Assembly: GCA_902773325.1 (NCBI GenBank)
Contig: CACYDW010000051.1
Coordinates: forward strand, 1 to 41,766
Source: an uncultured Ruminococcus sp.
GTDB lineage: Bacteria; Bacillota; Clostridia; Oscillospirales; Acutalibacteraceae
Direction of reading: 5' to 3'
DNA length: 41,766 bases
Shown here: piece by piece, positions 1 through 8,659 of the stretch
How positions within the stretch are numbered: position 1 is the stretch's first letter
Layout of the letters: every line of letters begins with the position of its first letter
Made by a program: the position numbers and the translations under genes
The notes under the pieces: generated by a model
Told to the model about the DNA's origin: nothing
What the model saw: only the letters and a program-made list of their open reading frames with translations
Databases searched by the model: none

Positions 1-69
1 ATCAAACATCTGTCTGAATGCAAGACGGCCGATACGGCCAAAACCATTGATAGCAACTTTTACTGACAT
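1..69 (-). CDS. gap: Glyceraldehyde-3-phosphate dehydrogenase, N-terminal fragment (cut by window edge)
   Basis: Only the first 23 codons are present. They read MSVKVAINGFGRIGRLAFRQ and onward, which is the Rossmann dinucleotide-binding start (NGFGRIGR) of type I GAPDH, the glycolytic enzyme that oxidises glyceraldehyde-3-phosphate with NAD and phosphate. A strong AGGAGG-type ribosome site lies about 5 bases before the ATG, and a good promoter lies at 101-129. The gene continues beyond position 1. The family call rests on the highly conserved N-terminus. NAD versus NADP preference cannot be judged from this fragment. Confidence 0.93.
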   Translation of the reverse strand, partial: MSVKVAINGFGRIGRLAFRQMFD

Positions 70-100
70 GGGAATTACCTCCTAATAATTTACTAACTAT

Positions 101-129
101 ATTGTAAAGCATTTTGAAAAAAAATACAA
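101..129 (-). promoter_or_regulatory. Promoter of gap
   Basis: On the minus strand a -35 TTGTAT (124-129) and a -10 TACAAT (101-106) are separated by 17 bases. They lie about 30 bases before the gap start codon and its ribosome site. I see no clear hairpin terminator for the upstream gene in 130-187, so some read-through from it is possible. Confidence 0.6.
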
Positions 130-187
130 GAGCTTTATGTAAATTCTAACAAAAAAATTTTATAATCATTCCATTTTGTTTGCAAAG

Positions 188-1567
188 TCATGCGGAAATC
201 CGGTTCTGTTCCGCATCAGGGATCGCCTGTAAATAAGTCTTGAAGAACCATATTACAAGAGCATAAAGTGCAGGCTCTGTCAGTGAACGCAGCGCGATCG
301 TATATGTCACATTGCCGTAAATTCCCGTGAAACCGTTGTTCAGCAGGTCAATTTCCCATATTCCCATCAGATTGAACCAGAGAGATGCCAGAACCAGCAA
401 AACCATTGAAATATTGAGGTATTTACGGCTCTGAGAGGTGTTGAGCTTCCCTGCTGATGCATTAAAAAGGACTCTGACAAACAAAAACACAACTGCCGCA
501 GACAATACAAACACCGGAAAATCCTTAACAAACCGGAAAAGTACCACATTCTGATAATCCTGCGGTGTTTTTGCCATTTCGTACGGCAGGTCGATCAGCT
601 TGTTATATGGGTGATCCATTACCGTAAAGGGGATCTTCACTGTGCAGGGATCTCCGGACATCACCCTGATCAGCTCATAGGTGCGTACACCGAGCCGATA
701 AAGAATAAATACCGCACTGCCGGCTGTAACAGCAATTCCCGTGTATTTCAGCAGTCTTGTATTCAAGGCTGCATCTGACTTTCTGAGACGGATCTCATGG
801 CGCTGCAATATCAGTCCGCCACAAAACATGATCACCGGAATAACGGCTATATTATAAAGCTGCATATAATATACAGGGCTTGCAAATATGCCTGTCATCC
901 CCTCCGCCTGTTCTGCGGTTTTCAGAAACACCTTTATCTCGTTGAGGATATTTCCCGCAAGCCATAAAAGCCCGCCGAGAATAAAATATTCGGAAGCCCG
1001 GCTGCTGAAAAGCGTCTTTTTTTCTCCGCTGCGCAGTGCAAGGAAAATCAGAAGCAGCAGCAGCACCGTCATGCCAAGCATAATATGATACAGCAACATG
1101 GACACACCAAGAAAAATACCGGCAAGTATCCCGTATCTGCTGCCGATCAGCTTTGTCTTTTTCTTCATGAGATGAAGTATCAGAAGCAGCAGCAGCACAC
1201 CGCCGCCAAGGGAGCGGGTCACGATTTCTATGACCGGAGCAGCATTGTCTTCTGTGGAAGTGTCTTTCTGCATATATGCCTGATAGTCCTCCTCAGAGGC
1301 AAAGCTGTTCAGGTGATCAAGCCCTACATAGAAGGTGCCGCAGTATTCATGTCCTAAAACGCCGTTTTCCTCCGCAAGCGCATATATATCATCCACACCA
1401 AGAACCCATGCGGTTACCAGATGGAAGAAGCTGAACCCAAAAAACAAAATCGTTCCGATCAGAATCCATTTCACAATAAAATAAATGAGATGCAGTCTTT
1501 TTTGTATCGGCTCCGGAATTTCATCGGTTACTACCTGTGAACGCTTTTTCTTTGAAAAAACAGACAT
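188..1567 (-). CDS. Polytopic membrane protein of unknown function
   Basis: This 459-residue protein has about eight to nine hydrophobic segments, including a long leucine run, and a large extracytoplasmic loop after the first segment. I do not recognise a family. The start at 1567 (MSVFSKKK) is preferred over an ATG 14 codons upstream because a GGGGGG-type ribosome site sits about 7 bases before it, and the longer form would overlap the HAD phosphatase gene. A basic N-terminal stretch (KKKRS) before the first membrane segment suggests a cytoplasmic N-terminus. It is the last gene of a probable operon with the HAD phosphatase and tex. The function is unknown. Confidence 0.75.
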   Translation of the reverse strand: MSVFSKKKRSQVVTDEIPEPIQKRLHLIYFIVKWILIGTILFFGFSFFHLVTAWVLGVDDIYALAEENGVLGHEYCGTFYVGLDHLNSFASEEDYQAYMQKDTSTEDNAAPVIEIVTRSLGGGVLLLLLILHLMKKKTKLIGSRYGILAGIFLGVSMLLYHIMLGMTVLLLLLIFLALRSGEKKTLFSSRASEYFILGGLLWLAGNILNEIKVFLKTAEQAEGMTGIFASPVYYMQLYNIAVIPVIMFCGGLILQRHEIRLRKSDAALNTRLLKYTGIAVTAGSAVFILYRLGVRTYELIRVMSGDPCTVKIPFTVMDHPYNKLIDLPYEMAKTPQDYQNVVLFRFVKDFPVFVLSAAVVFLFVRVLFNASAGKLNTSQSRKYLNISMVLLVLASLWFNLMGIWEIDLLNNGFTGIYGNVTYTIALRSLTEPALYALVIWFFKTYLQAIPDAEQNRISA

Positions 1568-1595
1568 TTCACAACCCCCCTTAGCTATCGTGTCA

Positions 1596-2249
1596 TCACT
1601 GAATAACAAGGTGCATGATCTCCGACGGACAGCTCACAAAAGGCGCAGTGGGACAATAGGCTTCCATTTCCTCCCTGCTGCCATAGCCATACAAGCAGCC
1701 GATAAAGTTGATACCAACGGCAGCAGCACCCTCGGCATCAAATGCAGTATCACCAATCATGACAACGCGCGACAAACGGTCTGCTCCCATCTTTTCGAGG
1801 GCATAGCGGATCACTGCCGCCTTCGTCCGCCTTGTATCATCTGCTGTTGCACCGGCAGTAAGCTCCAGATACTGTCCGATTTGCAGCATTCCGATAATTT
1901 TTTCGGCAAAGGGTGCATATTTGGTCGTAGCAACCGCAAGGCGCACTCCATTTGCCTGTAATGCAGCAAGAAGCTCCGGGATTCCGTCATAGGTTTTGTT
2001 CCGATAGATACCTGTTTCAACAAAATTCTTCTTATAGATGTTTACGGCAGCAGCAATTTCTTCCTCGCTAAAGCCGCATTTGCCAAAGCTGTATTGCAGC
2101 GGAGGTCCGATAAAGGACGCAAGCGTCTTGTCATCGGGCAAGGGCTTTTTGAGCTGTTCAAAGGCAATTTTCACGCAGGAAAGTATTCCCTCCCCCGATT
2201 CACTGATCGTTCCGTCAAGATCAAGAAGCACAATATCATATTTATTCAT
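1596..2249 (-). CDS. HAD-superfamily hydrolase, phosphoglycolate phosphatase-like
   Basis: The protein is about 217 residues. Near the N-terminus it has the HAD nucleophile motif DLDGT (DxDGT). Towards the C-terminus it has the acidic metal-binding motif GDTAFD (GDxxxD). A helical cap domain between them makes it a HAD subfamily IA protein like Gph. Such enzymes dephosphorylate small phosphometabolites, and the true substrate cannot be told from sequence. An ATG three codons upstream (2258) is possible, but the AAAGG ribosome site sits only one base before it and about 10 bases before the chosen ATG. The gene lies 25 bases after tex and 28 bases before the membrane-protein gene, consistent with one transcript. 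Confidence 0.85.
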   Translation of the reverse strand: MNKYDIVLLDLDGTISESGEGILSCVKIAFEQLKKPLPDDKTLASFIGPPLQYSFGKCGFSEEEIAAAVNIYKKNFVETGIYRNKTYDGIPELLAALQANGVRLAVATTKYAPFAEKIIGMLQIGQYLELTAGATADDTRRTKAAVIRYALEKMGADRLSRVVMIGDTAFDAEGAAAVGINFIGCLYGYGSREEMEAYCPTAPFVSCPSEIMHLVIQ

Positions 2250-2274
2250 CTTATACATACCTTTTTTATCTTTA

Positions 2275-4419
2275 TTATACCTCTTTCATAGTGAGGGAAA
2301 TTCTGCCGGTTTCCACATCCACATTGAGCACCCTGACGGTAACGATATCTCCGACCATCAGCACCTCCGAGGGGTGTTTGATGCGCTTCTGACTGATTTG
2401 TGAGATATGAACAAGACCGTCCTGATGTACACCAATGTCAACAAAAGCGCCGAAGTCGATAACATTTCTGACCGTACCCTTCAGTTCCATTCCGGGTTTG
2501 AGGTCTTTCATATCAAGTACATCTGTCCGCAGCAGCGGCGGCGGCAGCTCATCACGGGGGTCACGACCGGGCTTTGTGAGTTCGCTGATAATATCCCTGA
2601 GTGTGGGCACACCCGTTCCGATCTGTTCTGCCAGCGAATCCATACCAAGCTCCTCTGCCTTTGCCGCCAGTCCGCCAAGATTACCGCGTGTGATGTCGGC
2701 TTTTTCATAGCCGCAGAGGTTCAGAAGCTGTTCGGCAGCCTTATAGGATTCGGGGTGTACTGCCGTGTGGTCGAGAGGATTCTTGCTTTCGGGTACTCTG
2801 AGAAATCCCGCACACTGTTCAAATGCCTTCGGTCCGAGCTTCGGCACTTTTTTCAGCTCGGCGCGGGAGCTGAATGCACCGTTTTCTTCCCGATAAGCAA
2901 CAATGTTTTTAGAAATTGCCGCATTCACACCCGCTACCCTCGAAAGCAGTGCAGGTGACGCTGTATTCAGGTCTGCACCAACCGAATTGACGCAAGCCTC
3001 TACGACACCGTCCAGTGCTTCTCCCAGACGCTTCTGCGGCATATCGTGCTGATACTGCCCTACACCAATGGCTTTCGGCTCGATCTTTACCAGCTCGGCA
3101 AGGGGATCCTGCAATCTGCGCGCGATCGACACCGCACTTCTCAGGGTCAGATCGAGATCCGGCATTTCTTCTGCGGCAAGCTTTGAAGCCGAATATACCG
3201 ACGCACCCGCTTCACTGACAACCATATAGGCTACCTTTTCATCCATATCGGCAATACATTCAGCGGTGAATATTTCCGTTTCCTTTGATGCCGTACCGTT
3301 GCCGATGGCAATGATCTCTACGTGATATTTTTTGATCATGCTCTTCAAGATCTGTCCGGACTGCTCTGCACGCGCTTTGCCGTGGGTGGGATAGATCACA
3401 GCGGTATCAAGCACCCTGCCTGTCGGGTCAACAACTGCCACCTTACACCCGGTTCTGTAGCCGGGGTCAAGTCCGAGGGCAGTTTTGCCCTTGACAGGGG
3501 GCTGCATGAGCAGTTGACGGAGGTTCACGGCAAACAGCTTGATGGACTGTTCATCTGCCGCTTCTGTCAGCTCACTGCGAATCTCCCGTTCAACGGACGG
3601 AAACAGCAGTCGCGTATAGGCATCTTCACAGGCTTCCTTCACAAGCGCGGCAAATTCGTTATCCGCCTTGATAAGAAGCCTGTATATAATTGAAAGGCAT
3701 TTTTCCTGCGGGATCTCAATGCCAACCTTGAGAAAGCCCTCCCGCTCACCCCTGTCTATAGCTAAAATGCGGTGTCCTGCGGCAGATTTCACAGGCTCAC
3801 GGTAATCATAATAAGCGGAATATACGCTTTTCTGATCGGGGTCTGTCGCCTTTGTAGCAATAACCGCGTTCAGACGAACAATATTTTTGATACGCTTGCG
3901 GATCTCGGCATTGTCAGATACATTTTCGGCGATGATATCCATAGCACCTCTGAGCGCATCCTCGGCACCTTCAACGCCCTTTTCATCACTGATGTATTTT
4001 TCAGCTTCTGATAGCGGTTCGGCATCACCCTGCTCAAAAATCAGTTCCGCAAGCGGCTCCAATCCCTTTTCCTTTGCAACAGAAGCACGGGTCTTTCTTT
4101 TTGGCTTATAAGGGCGGTAAATATCCTCCACCTCGGCAAGCGTAACAGCATCGCTGAGAGCGGCTGTGATCTCTTCCGTCATTTTGCCCAGCCCCTCGAT
4201 CAGTGCGGTCACCTCTTCCTTACGCTTGTCCAGTCCCCGGAGATAGTCCAGTCTTTCACTGATTTCCCTGATGGTCTGATCGTCCAGTGTACCGTGCATT
4301 TCCTTGCGATAGCGGGCAATAAACGGGATCGTATTGCCCTCATCAAGCAAACTGATGATGTTATGCGCATATTCCTCGAGAATGTGGAATTCTTCCGACA
4401 ATTGTTTTTCGTAATTCAT
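2275..4419 (-). CDS. tex: Tex family S1 RNA-binding protein (transcription accessory protein)
   Basis: At 714 residues it matches the family's usual length. The order is an N-terminal helical region, a YqgF/RNase H-like domain (GLDPGYRTGCKVAVVD), a helix-hairpin-helix region (SRVAGVNAAISKNIVAYREE) and a C-terminal S1 domain (MELKGTVRNVIDFGAFVDIG). Tex/YqgF-S1 proteins bind nucleic acid in the cytoplasm and influence transcription or RNA turnover. Their exact role in Clostridia is not settled. The ribosome site is AAAGGA before the ATG. The gene follows the small membrane-protein gene by 31 bases and precedes the HAD gene by 25, so it is probably in the operon driven from about 6200. Confidence 0.95.
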   Translation of the reverse strand: MNYEKQLSEEFHILEEYAHNIISLLDEGNTIPFIARYRKEMHGTLDDQTIREISERLDYLRGLDKRKEEVTALIEGLGKMTEEITAALSDAVTLAEVEDIYRPYKPKRKTRASVAKEKGLEPLAELIFEQGDAEPLSEAEKYISDEKGVEGAEDALRGAMDIIAENVSDNAEIRKRIKNIVRLNAVIATKATDPDQKSVYSAYYDYREPVKSAAGHRILAIDRGEREGFLKVGIEIPQEKCLSIIYRLLIKADNEFAALVKEACEDAYTRLLFPSVEREIRSELTEAADEQSIKLFAVNLRQLLMQPPVKGKTALGLDPGYRTGCKVAVVDPTGRVLDTAVIYPTHGKARAEQSGQILKSMIKKYHVEIIAIGNGTASKETEIFTAECIADMDEKVAYMVVSEAGASVYSASKLAAEEMPDLDLTLRSAVSIARRLQDPLAELVKIEPKAIGVGQYQHDMPQKRLGEALDGVVEACVNSVGADLNTASPALLSRVAGVNAAISKNIVAYREENGAFSSRAELKKVPKLGPKAFEQCAGFLRVPESKNPLDHTAVHPESYKAAEQLLNLCGYEKADITRGNLGGLAAKAEELGMDSLAEQIGTGVPTLRDIISELTKPGRDPRDELPPPLLRTDVLDMKDLKPGMELKGTVRNVIDFGAFVDIGVHQDGLVHISQISQKRIKHPSEVLMVGDIVTVRVLNVDVETGRISLTMKEV

Positions 4420-4450
4420 TGTATATAGTATCCTTTCGTACCAATATCAG

Positions 4451-5230
4451 TTAGTAGTAGAATGTTTGAGTTACGGTGACCCGCATCATGTCATACGCTG
4501 TTGTCCGGACTGTGAGAACATAGGCGTTATCGGCTTCGTCAGACGGTTCTACGTTATAACCGCCCGATGCTGTTTCTTGTGCGAGTACTTTGGCAAAGAT
4601 GCCATACTGCCGATAGACAGCAACCCTTTCACTGTTGCCGTCCTGCGGGTCGGGATACTTCATGACCGCCATCGGCTGACCCTCCCGCAGGGTCAGGTTT
4701 TCACACACCAGCTCCTGATTGCGGCTGTTTTCACCGTTCATATACATCACCGTCAACACACCGAATACCAGCGTAACGGCAGCCGTGAGTACCAGAACGA
4801 GCGCATCGGAGGAGGAGGACTGCTTATGTTTTCCGGCAAGCCTTACAGACAGTATTCCTCTCACAAGCATCAGTGCCAGCGGTATGAATATTACCGGCAT
4901 CAGCAGTGCGCCTGCATATTTGCCGTCCACGATCACATCAATATGCAGCAGGCTCATTGCCTGCATGACCACCATACAAAGTGCAAAAATGCCCAGAGCA
5001 ATACCATTGAGCAGGCTCAGACGCTTCTGTTTTTTCTGATAAAGGGACATATCCTCCGATACCCCGGAATCGGGTGTTCCGGTGTCCTCCGTTGGTTCGG
5101 TGTCGGGTGCTCCGGTATCCTCCGTTGGTTCGGTATCGGGTGCTTCGGTATCCTCCGTTGGTTCGGTATCGGGTGCTTCGGCATCCTCTGTCTTTTCAAT
5201 TACTTCATCCGTTTTTTTTGTGACGTCCAT
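4451..5230 (-). CDS. Small membrane protein with acidic Pro/Thr repeat N-terminus
   Basis: In this 259-residue protein, residues 15-58 are four 11-residue units of the form EDTEAPDTEPT. They are acidic, proline- and threonine-rich and probably disordered. Three hydrophobic segments follow at about residues 70-92, 103-126 and 143-165 (LVLVLTAAVTLVFGVLTVMY), then a soluble C-terminal domain of about 85 residues. There is no signal peptide, so the repeats are probably cytoplasmic or the first segment acts as an anchor. I do not recognise the family. The ribosome site AAGGAG lies 8 bases before the ATG. The gene is 12 bases after the DUF1624-like gene and 31 before tex. Confidence 0.8.
   Translation of the reverse strand: MDVTKKTDEVIEKTEDAEAPDTEPTEDTEAPDTEPTEDTGAPDTEPTEDTGTPDSGVSEDMSLYQKKQKRLSLLNGIALGIFALCMVVMQAMSLLHIDVIVDGKYAGALLMPVIFIPLALMLVRGILSVRLAGKHKQSSSSDALVLVLTAAVTLVFGVLTVMYMNGENSRNQELVCENLTLREGQPMAVMKYPDPQDGNSERVAVYRQYGIFAKVLAQETASGGYNVEPSDEADNAYVLTVRTTAYDMMRVTVTQTFYY
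5057..5188 (-). repeat. 33-bp tandem repeat, four units, in the membrane-protein gene
   Basis: Four 33-bp units encode the 11-residue repeats (EDxxAPDTEPT) of the small membrane protein. The middle units are nearly identical at DNA level, so copy number can change by slippage or recombination without breaking the frame. Confidence 0.9.
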
Positions 5231-5242
5231 GAGAGCATCTCC

Positions 5243-6070
5243 TTATGATGATTGTGTAAATAGTCCGATCAGCCACTGTATGCCGTAGCATATACCAAAA
5301 ATGACGGGCTGGTGTGCAAGGTATACAATGAGGGAATGTCTGCCCAGAAAGGCAAAAAATCCCAGATGCTTTTTGTAGGTAAATTTCGGAAATTTCTTCG
5401 CACTTGCCAGCCGTCCGAAAAATACACCCGCAAAAAACATGAAAAACCATGGCAGCAGCGGGAAATAATCCGATGAATAAAAACCCTTATACGGCAGTCC
5501 GAACATAAACAAGAATTTCGTACTATACCATTCGGCAGGCACATCAAGAGTAAGAGCAAAGGGTATGCCAACGGTGCGGGCGGCTATGTTATACGTGAAT
5601 ACAAACAGCAGCACATTAAACAGGACACCCACCCACATCGGTATGACTTTGAGATAGCTGCCAATCAATCCGTAAACGATCATACATACAGCCAACATGT
5701 GGAGAATGCCGAAAACGATCATCTGCGACTCCCCTAATGCCAGATAGGTTACCAGCGTAACGGCAATCGAAACCAGTGCAAGCTTCACACCGCGCCGCAG
5801 ATTTGAATGGCTCAGGTTGGAGGATATACCCGAAATAAATATGAACAGCGCCGCAAAATACGGTTCGGCAGGCATAAAAAAGTTGAGCAGATCCATGCCC
5901 CACTGTATCTTGAAGAATACACCTATGGAATAAAATGCATGATAGAATACCATGCAAAACAGAGCAATCCCTCTCAGCTCGTCAAGAAAGTGTATCCGGG
6001 CAATCTTTTTGCCTGACTTTTTCTTTTTTGAAGCTTTTTTCTTGGACTGCTCCTTCTCCGCTTCTGCCAT
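5243..6070 (-). CDS. DUF1624-like (heparan-alpha-glucosaminide N-acetyltransferase-type) membrane protein
   Basis: The protein is 275 residues from the chosen ATG (MAEAEKEQ). A Lys-rich cytoplasmic N-terminus (KKKASKKKKSGKK) is followed by FLDELRGIALFCMVFYHAFY, the hallmark first segment of the DUF1624/acyltransferase-like family. Seven or so further membrane segments follow, and the C-terminus contains LGRHSLIVYLAHQPVIFG. Relatives transfer acyl groups across the membrane, but the substrate here is unknown. A GTG 28 codons upstream could also start the frame. The ATG is preferred because GGAG lies 10 bases before it and the extra residues are not membrane-related. It is the first gene of the operon running to 188. 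Confidence 0.85.
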   Translation of the reverse strand: MAEAEKEQSKKKASKKKKSGKKIARIHFLDELRGIALFCMVFYHAFYSIGVFFKIQWGMDLLNFFMPAEPYFAALFIFISGISSNLSHSNLRRGVKLALVSIAVTLVTYLALGESQMIVFGILHMLAVCMIVYGLIGSYLKVIPMWVGVLFNVLLFVFTYNIAARTVGIPFALTLDVPAEWYSTKFLFMFGLPYKGFYSSDYFPLLPWFFMFFAGVFFGRLASAKKFPKFTYKKHLGFFAFLGRHSLIVYLAHQPVIFGICYGIQWLIGLFTQSS

Positions 6071-6133
6071 CAGATCGTCACTCCGTTTCCTTTTAATTGT
6101 GGTAAATACACTGTTTTTTTTTTCCCCGCTGTA

Positions 6134-6142
6134 TGCTATAAT
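6134..6142 (+). promoter_or_regulatory. Extended -10 promoter for the thioesterase cluster
   Basis: The plus strand carries TG at 6134-6135, one base, then a perfect TATAAT at 6137-6142. This is an extended -10. The -35 position holds only a T-run. Transcription would start near 6149, about 70 bases before the first gene of the plus-strand cluster. Confidence 0.5.
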
Positions 6143-6172
6143 ACTATCAGGCACAAGCTGCCTACGCTATAA

Positions 6173-6201
6173 ATTATAACAGCAATCATTACCATAATCA
6201 A
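6173..6201 (-). promoter_or_regulatory. Promoter of the DUF1624-tex operon
   Basis: On the minus strand TTGATT (6196-6201) and TATAAT (6173-6178) are separated by 17 bases, a near-consensus sigma-A promoter. The start would be near 6166, giving a leader of about 95 bases to the ATG at 6070. It faces the plus-strand promoter at 6134-6142, so the two transcripts would overlap at their 5' ends. Confidence 0.65.
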
Positions 6202-6218
6202 GAAGCGAGGGAATAAAA

Positions 6219-6614
6219 ATGAATGAGCTTGTTATCGGCGCAGAATATACGGTCACTGCATTGGTGCAGGAAAGTAATACAGCGTATACCATGGGAAGCG
6301 GCACGCTCCCCGTATTTGCAACACCCGCCGTTGCCGCTTTGATGGAACAGGCGGCATATAAACTGGTTCAGCCTTTTCTTGACGACGGCATTACCACCGT
6401 TGGCACTATGCTGACGCTCAGACATCTCAGTGCAAGCCCTATCGGTGCAGAAATCTCTGCCAAAGCGGTACTTAAAGAGCTTGACGGCAGACACTATGTG
6501 TTTGAGGTGTCGGCGTATGATTGTGCAGGACTGATTGCCGATGGAAAGCATGAACGTTTTTCGGTCAAAACCGAAGGCTTTCTCCGGAAAACACAGGCAA
6601 AGCTTGATCATTAA
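6219..6614 (+). CDS. FlK-like hotdog thioesterase
   Basis: At 131 residues it has the length and fold pattern of single-domain hotdog proteins. The segment FATPAVAALMEQAAYKLVQP is the central helix, and GTMLTLRHLSASPIGAEISA is the following strand pair. The pattern fits the FlK (fluoroacetyl-CoA thioesterase-like) family, with Thr and Glu in the ATP/MEQA region. Members hydrolyse acyl-CoA thioesters in the cytoplasm. The substrate here is unknown, and detoxification of a fluoroacyl-CoA should not be assumed. The ribosome site GCGAGGG precedes the ATG. It is the first of four co-directional genes. Confidence 0.82.
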   Translation: MNELVIGAEYTVTALVQESNTAYTMGSGTLPVFATPAVAALMEQAAYKLVQPFLDDGITTVGTMLTLRHLSASPIGAEISAKAVLKELDGRHYVFEVSAYDCAGLIADGKHERFSVKTEGFLRKTQAKLDH

Positions 6615-6631
6615 GAAATGAGGGACATTGA

Positions 6632-7012
6632 ATGAACAGAGCAGAAAAAGCGGCAGAGTACAAAAAAAAGGTCAATTGCTGTCAGGCAGTATTGCTGGCA
6701 TATCAGGACGTATTAGAGCTTGACGAACAGACACTGTTGTCACTCGGCTCAGGCTTCGGTACGGGTATGGGATGTATGGAAGCAACCTGCGGCGCACTGT
6801 GCGGCGCATCTATAGCAGCCGGACTGCTGAATCACACGGGAAGACCCACAACAGCCTATACAAGAGCTGTTCTGCATGATTTTGTGACTGCTTGCGGCGC
6901 TTCCGTCTGCGCCGACATCAAAGGAGTGGGTACTGGCAGGGTATTATGCAGTTGTGAGGATTGCGTCAGAAATGCTGTAAAAGCACTGGAAAAGGTTTTA
7001 CCGCAGGATTGA
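6632..7012 (+). CDS. C_GCAxxG_C_C family cysteine-rich protein
   Basis: The 126-residue protein contains the family signature around ATCGALCGASIAAG and further cysteines near the N-terminus (NCCQ) and the C-terminus (ACGASVCAD and CSCEDC). The family is assumed to bind a metal or redox cofactor through its cysteines, and no enzymatic role is established. The N-terminal MNRAEKAAEYKKKVNCCQAV is typical. It follows the thioesterase by 17 bases with its own GAGGGAC ribosome site, so it is co-transcribed with it. Confidence 0.85.
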   Translation: MNRAEKAAEYKKKVNCCQAVLLAYQDVLELDEQTLLSLGSGFGTGMGCMEATCGALCGASIAAGLLNHTGRPTTAYTRAVLHDFVTACGASVCADIKGVGTGRVLCSCEDCVRNAVKALEKVLPQD

Positions 7013-7039
7013 TACTATATATAGGAGAAGATTTCATCT

Positions 7040-7759
7040 ATGTCAGAGAGATTCGTCAGAACAGAACTGCTGATCGGCAAAGAGGCTGTTGAAAAGCTGC
7101 ATCATTCACGGGTCGCTGTATTCGGAGTAGGCGGTGTGGGCGGCTATGCGGTAGAAGCACTTGCGCGCGCAGGTATAGGTACACTCGATCTCATAGACAA
7201 TGATACCGTCTGTGAAAGCAATATCAACCGGCAGATCATTGCTACTGTCAAAACGTTGGGTCGCGATAAGGTCGATGTGGCACGGGAAAGAATACTGGAC
7301 ATCAATCCCGATGCACTGGTCAACACCTACAAAACCTTTTATACACCCGAAACAGCAGAAGCATTTGACTTTACGCAGTATGACTATGTGATAGATGCGA
7401 TCGATACCGTAACCGGAAAAATCGGGCTTGTTATGCAGGCACAGGCAGCAAATACACCGATCATAAGCTGTATGGGTGCAGGCAACAAGCTTGATCCCAC
7501 GACCTTTGAAGTAACAGATATCTATAAGACCTCCGTCTGCCCGCTGGCAAGAGTTATGCGCACGGAACTGAAAAAACGAGGTGTAAAAAAGCTCAGGGTG
7601 GTTTACTCCAAAGAACCGCCGATCCTACACAAACAAAATGACGGCACCGGCACAGACAACCCCCGCAAGCCTGTACCCGGCAGTATATCCTTTGTACCGT
7701 CCGCCGCAGGATTGATCTTAGCAGGCGAGGTCATCAAAGAGCTGATCGCTGCTCAATAA
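7040..7759 (+). CDS. tcdA: tRNA threonylcarbamoyladenosine dehydratase
   Basis: This is a 239-residue E1/ThiF-like enzyme. GVGGVGGYAVEALARAGIG is the nucleotide-binding loop, followed by DLIDNDTVCESNINRQ, the conserved adenylation region. TcdA (CsdL) uses ATP to cyclise t6A37 of tRNA to ct6A. The length and the motif NINRQ separate it from ThiF and MoeB, which carry zinc-binding CxxC pairs near the C-terminus; none is seen here. The ribosome site AGGAGAAG precedes the ATG. The next gene is another tRNA-modifying enzyme, starting 18 bases after the stop. Confidence 0.92.
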   Translation: MSERFVRTELLIGKEAVEKLHHSRVAVFGVGGVGGYAVEALARAGIGTLDLIDNDTVCESNINRQIIATVKTLGRDKVDVARERILDINPDALVNTYKTFYTPETAEAFDFTQYDYVIDAIDTVTGKIGLVMQAQAANTPIISCMGAGNKLDPTTFEVTDIYKTSVCPLARVMRTELKKRGVKKLRVVYSKEPPILHKQNDGTGTDNPRKPVPGSISFVPSAAGLILAGEVIKELIAAQ

Positions 7760-7777
7760 CAGATGGGAGATATGCAA

Positions 7778-8647
7778 ATGGCAAGAACACTTGACGATGT
7801 TCAGATCATTGAGAGAAGCATTACCAAAAAATACCGCAAGGAAATATGGACACCGTTTATCGGTGCAGCTAAACAATATCAGCTCATCAATGAGGGAGAT
7901 AAAATCGCCGTATGTATTTCAGGCGGCAAGGATTCCATGCTGCTTGCCAAGCTCATGCAGATGCTCTGCCGATACAGCGATGTACCGTTTGAGGTTATGT
8001 TTCTCGTAATGGATCCTGGCTACAACCCGCAAAACCGCAGCAAAATTGAAAGCAATGCAGAACGTCTTGGCATTCCGATCACCATATTTGAAACCAATAT
8101 TTTTTCTGTTGCCAACAAAACCGAAAAAAATCCCTGCTATCTCTGTGCAAAAATGCGCAGAGGACATCTCTACAGCAAGGCGCGGGAATACGGCTGTAAT
8201 AAAATTGCATTGGGACATCATTTCAGTGATGTTATTGAAACCACCGTCATGAGTATGTTTTTCGGCGCACAGCTTCAGGCTATGCCGCCAAAGCTACACA
8301 GCACCAATTTTGAGGGCATGGAGCTGATCAGACCCCTGTATTGTATTCACGAGGACGATATTATCGCCTGGTGCAGATACAATCAGCTTGCGTTTATCCA
8401 GTGTGCGTGCCGATTTACAGAAAACTGCTCAACGGACGAAAGTGTTTCCAAACGTCTGGAAGTAAAGAATCTGATACGAACCCTTAAAGAGGATAATCCC
8501 GATATTGAAAAATGTATTTTCAACAGTATACACTCCGTAAGCCTTGATACCTTCCCCGGCTATAAGACCGAGGGTGAAAAGCATTCCTTTCTGGAGCGGT
8601 TCGACAGAATCACACAGGAGCTGGAACAAAAAAATCGACCATGTTGA
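7778..8647 (+). CDS. TtcA-like tRNA thiolation enzyme (PP-loop ATPase)
   Basis: The protein is 289 residues from MARTLDDV. It has the PP-loop SGGKDS near residue 50, which adenylates the target base, and the CYLCAKMRRGHLY segment whose cysteines match the Fe-S-binding CxxC of TtcA. A later Cys pair (QCACRFTENC) could complete the cluster site. TtcA makes 2-thiocytidine-32 in tRNA, and paralogues in Clostridia may act on other positions, so the exact base is uncertain. Two upstream ATGs (7763 and 7772) are poor, because the GGGAG ribosome site overlaps or nearly touches them and lies 8 bases before the chosen one. The gene is followed by a strong hairpin at 8660-8705. Confidence 0.85.
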   Translation: MARTLDDVQIIERSITKKYRKEIWTPFIGAAKQYQLINEGDKIAVCISGGKDSMLLAKLMQMLCRYSDVPFEVMFLVMDPGYNPQNRSKIESNAERLGIPITIFETNIFSVANKTEKNPCYLCAKMRRGHLYSKAREYGCNKIALGHHFSDVIETTVMSMFFGAQLQAMPPKLHSTNFEGMELIRPLYCIHEDDIIAWCRYNQLAFIQCACRFTENCSTDESVSKRLEVKNLIRTLKEDNPDIEKCIFNSIHSVSLDTFPGYKTEGEKHSFLERFDRITQELEQKNRPC

Positions 8648-8659
8648 TATATATAGTTG

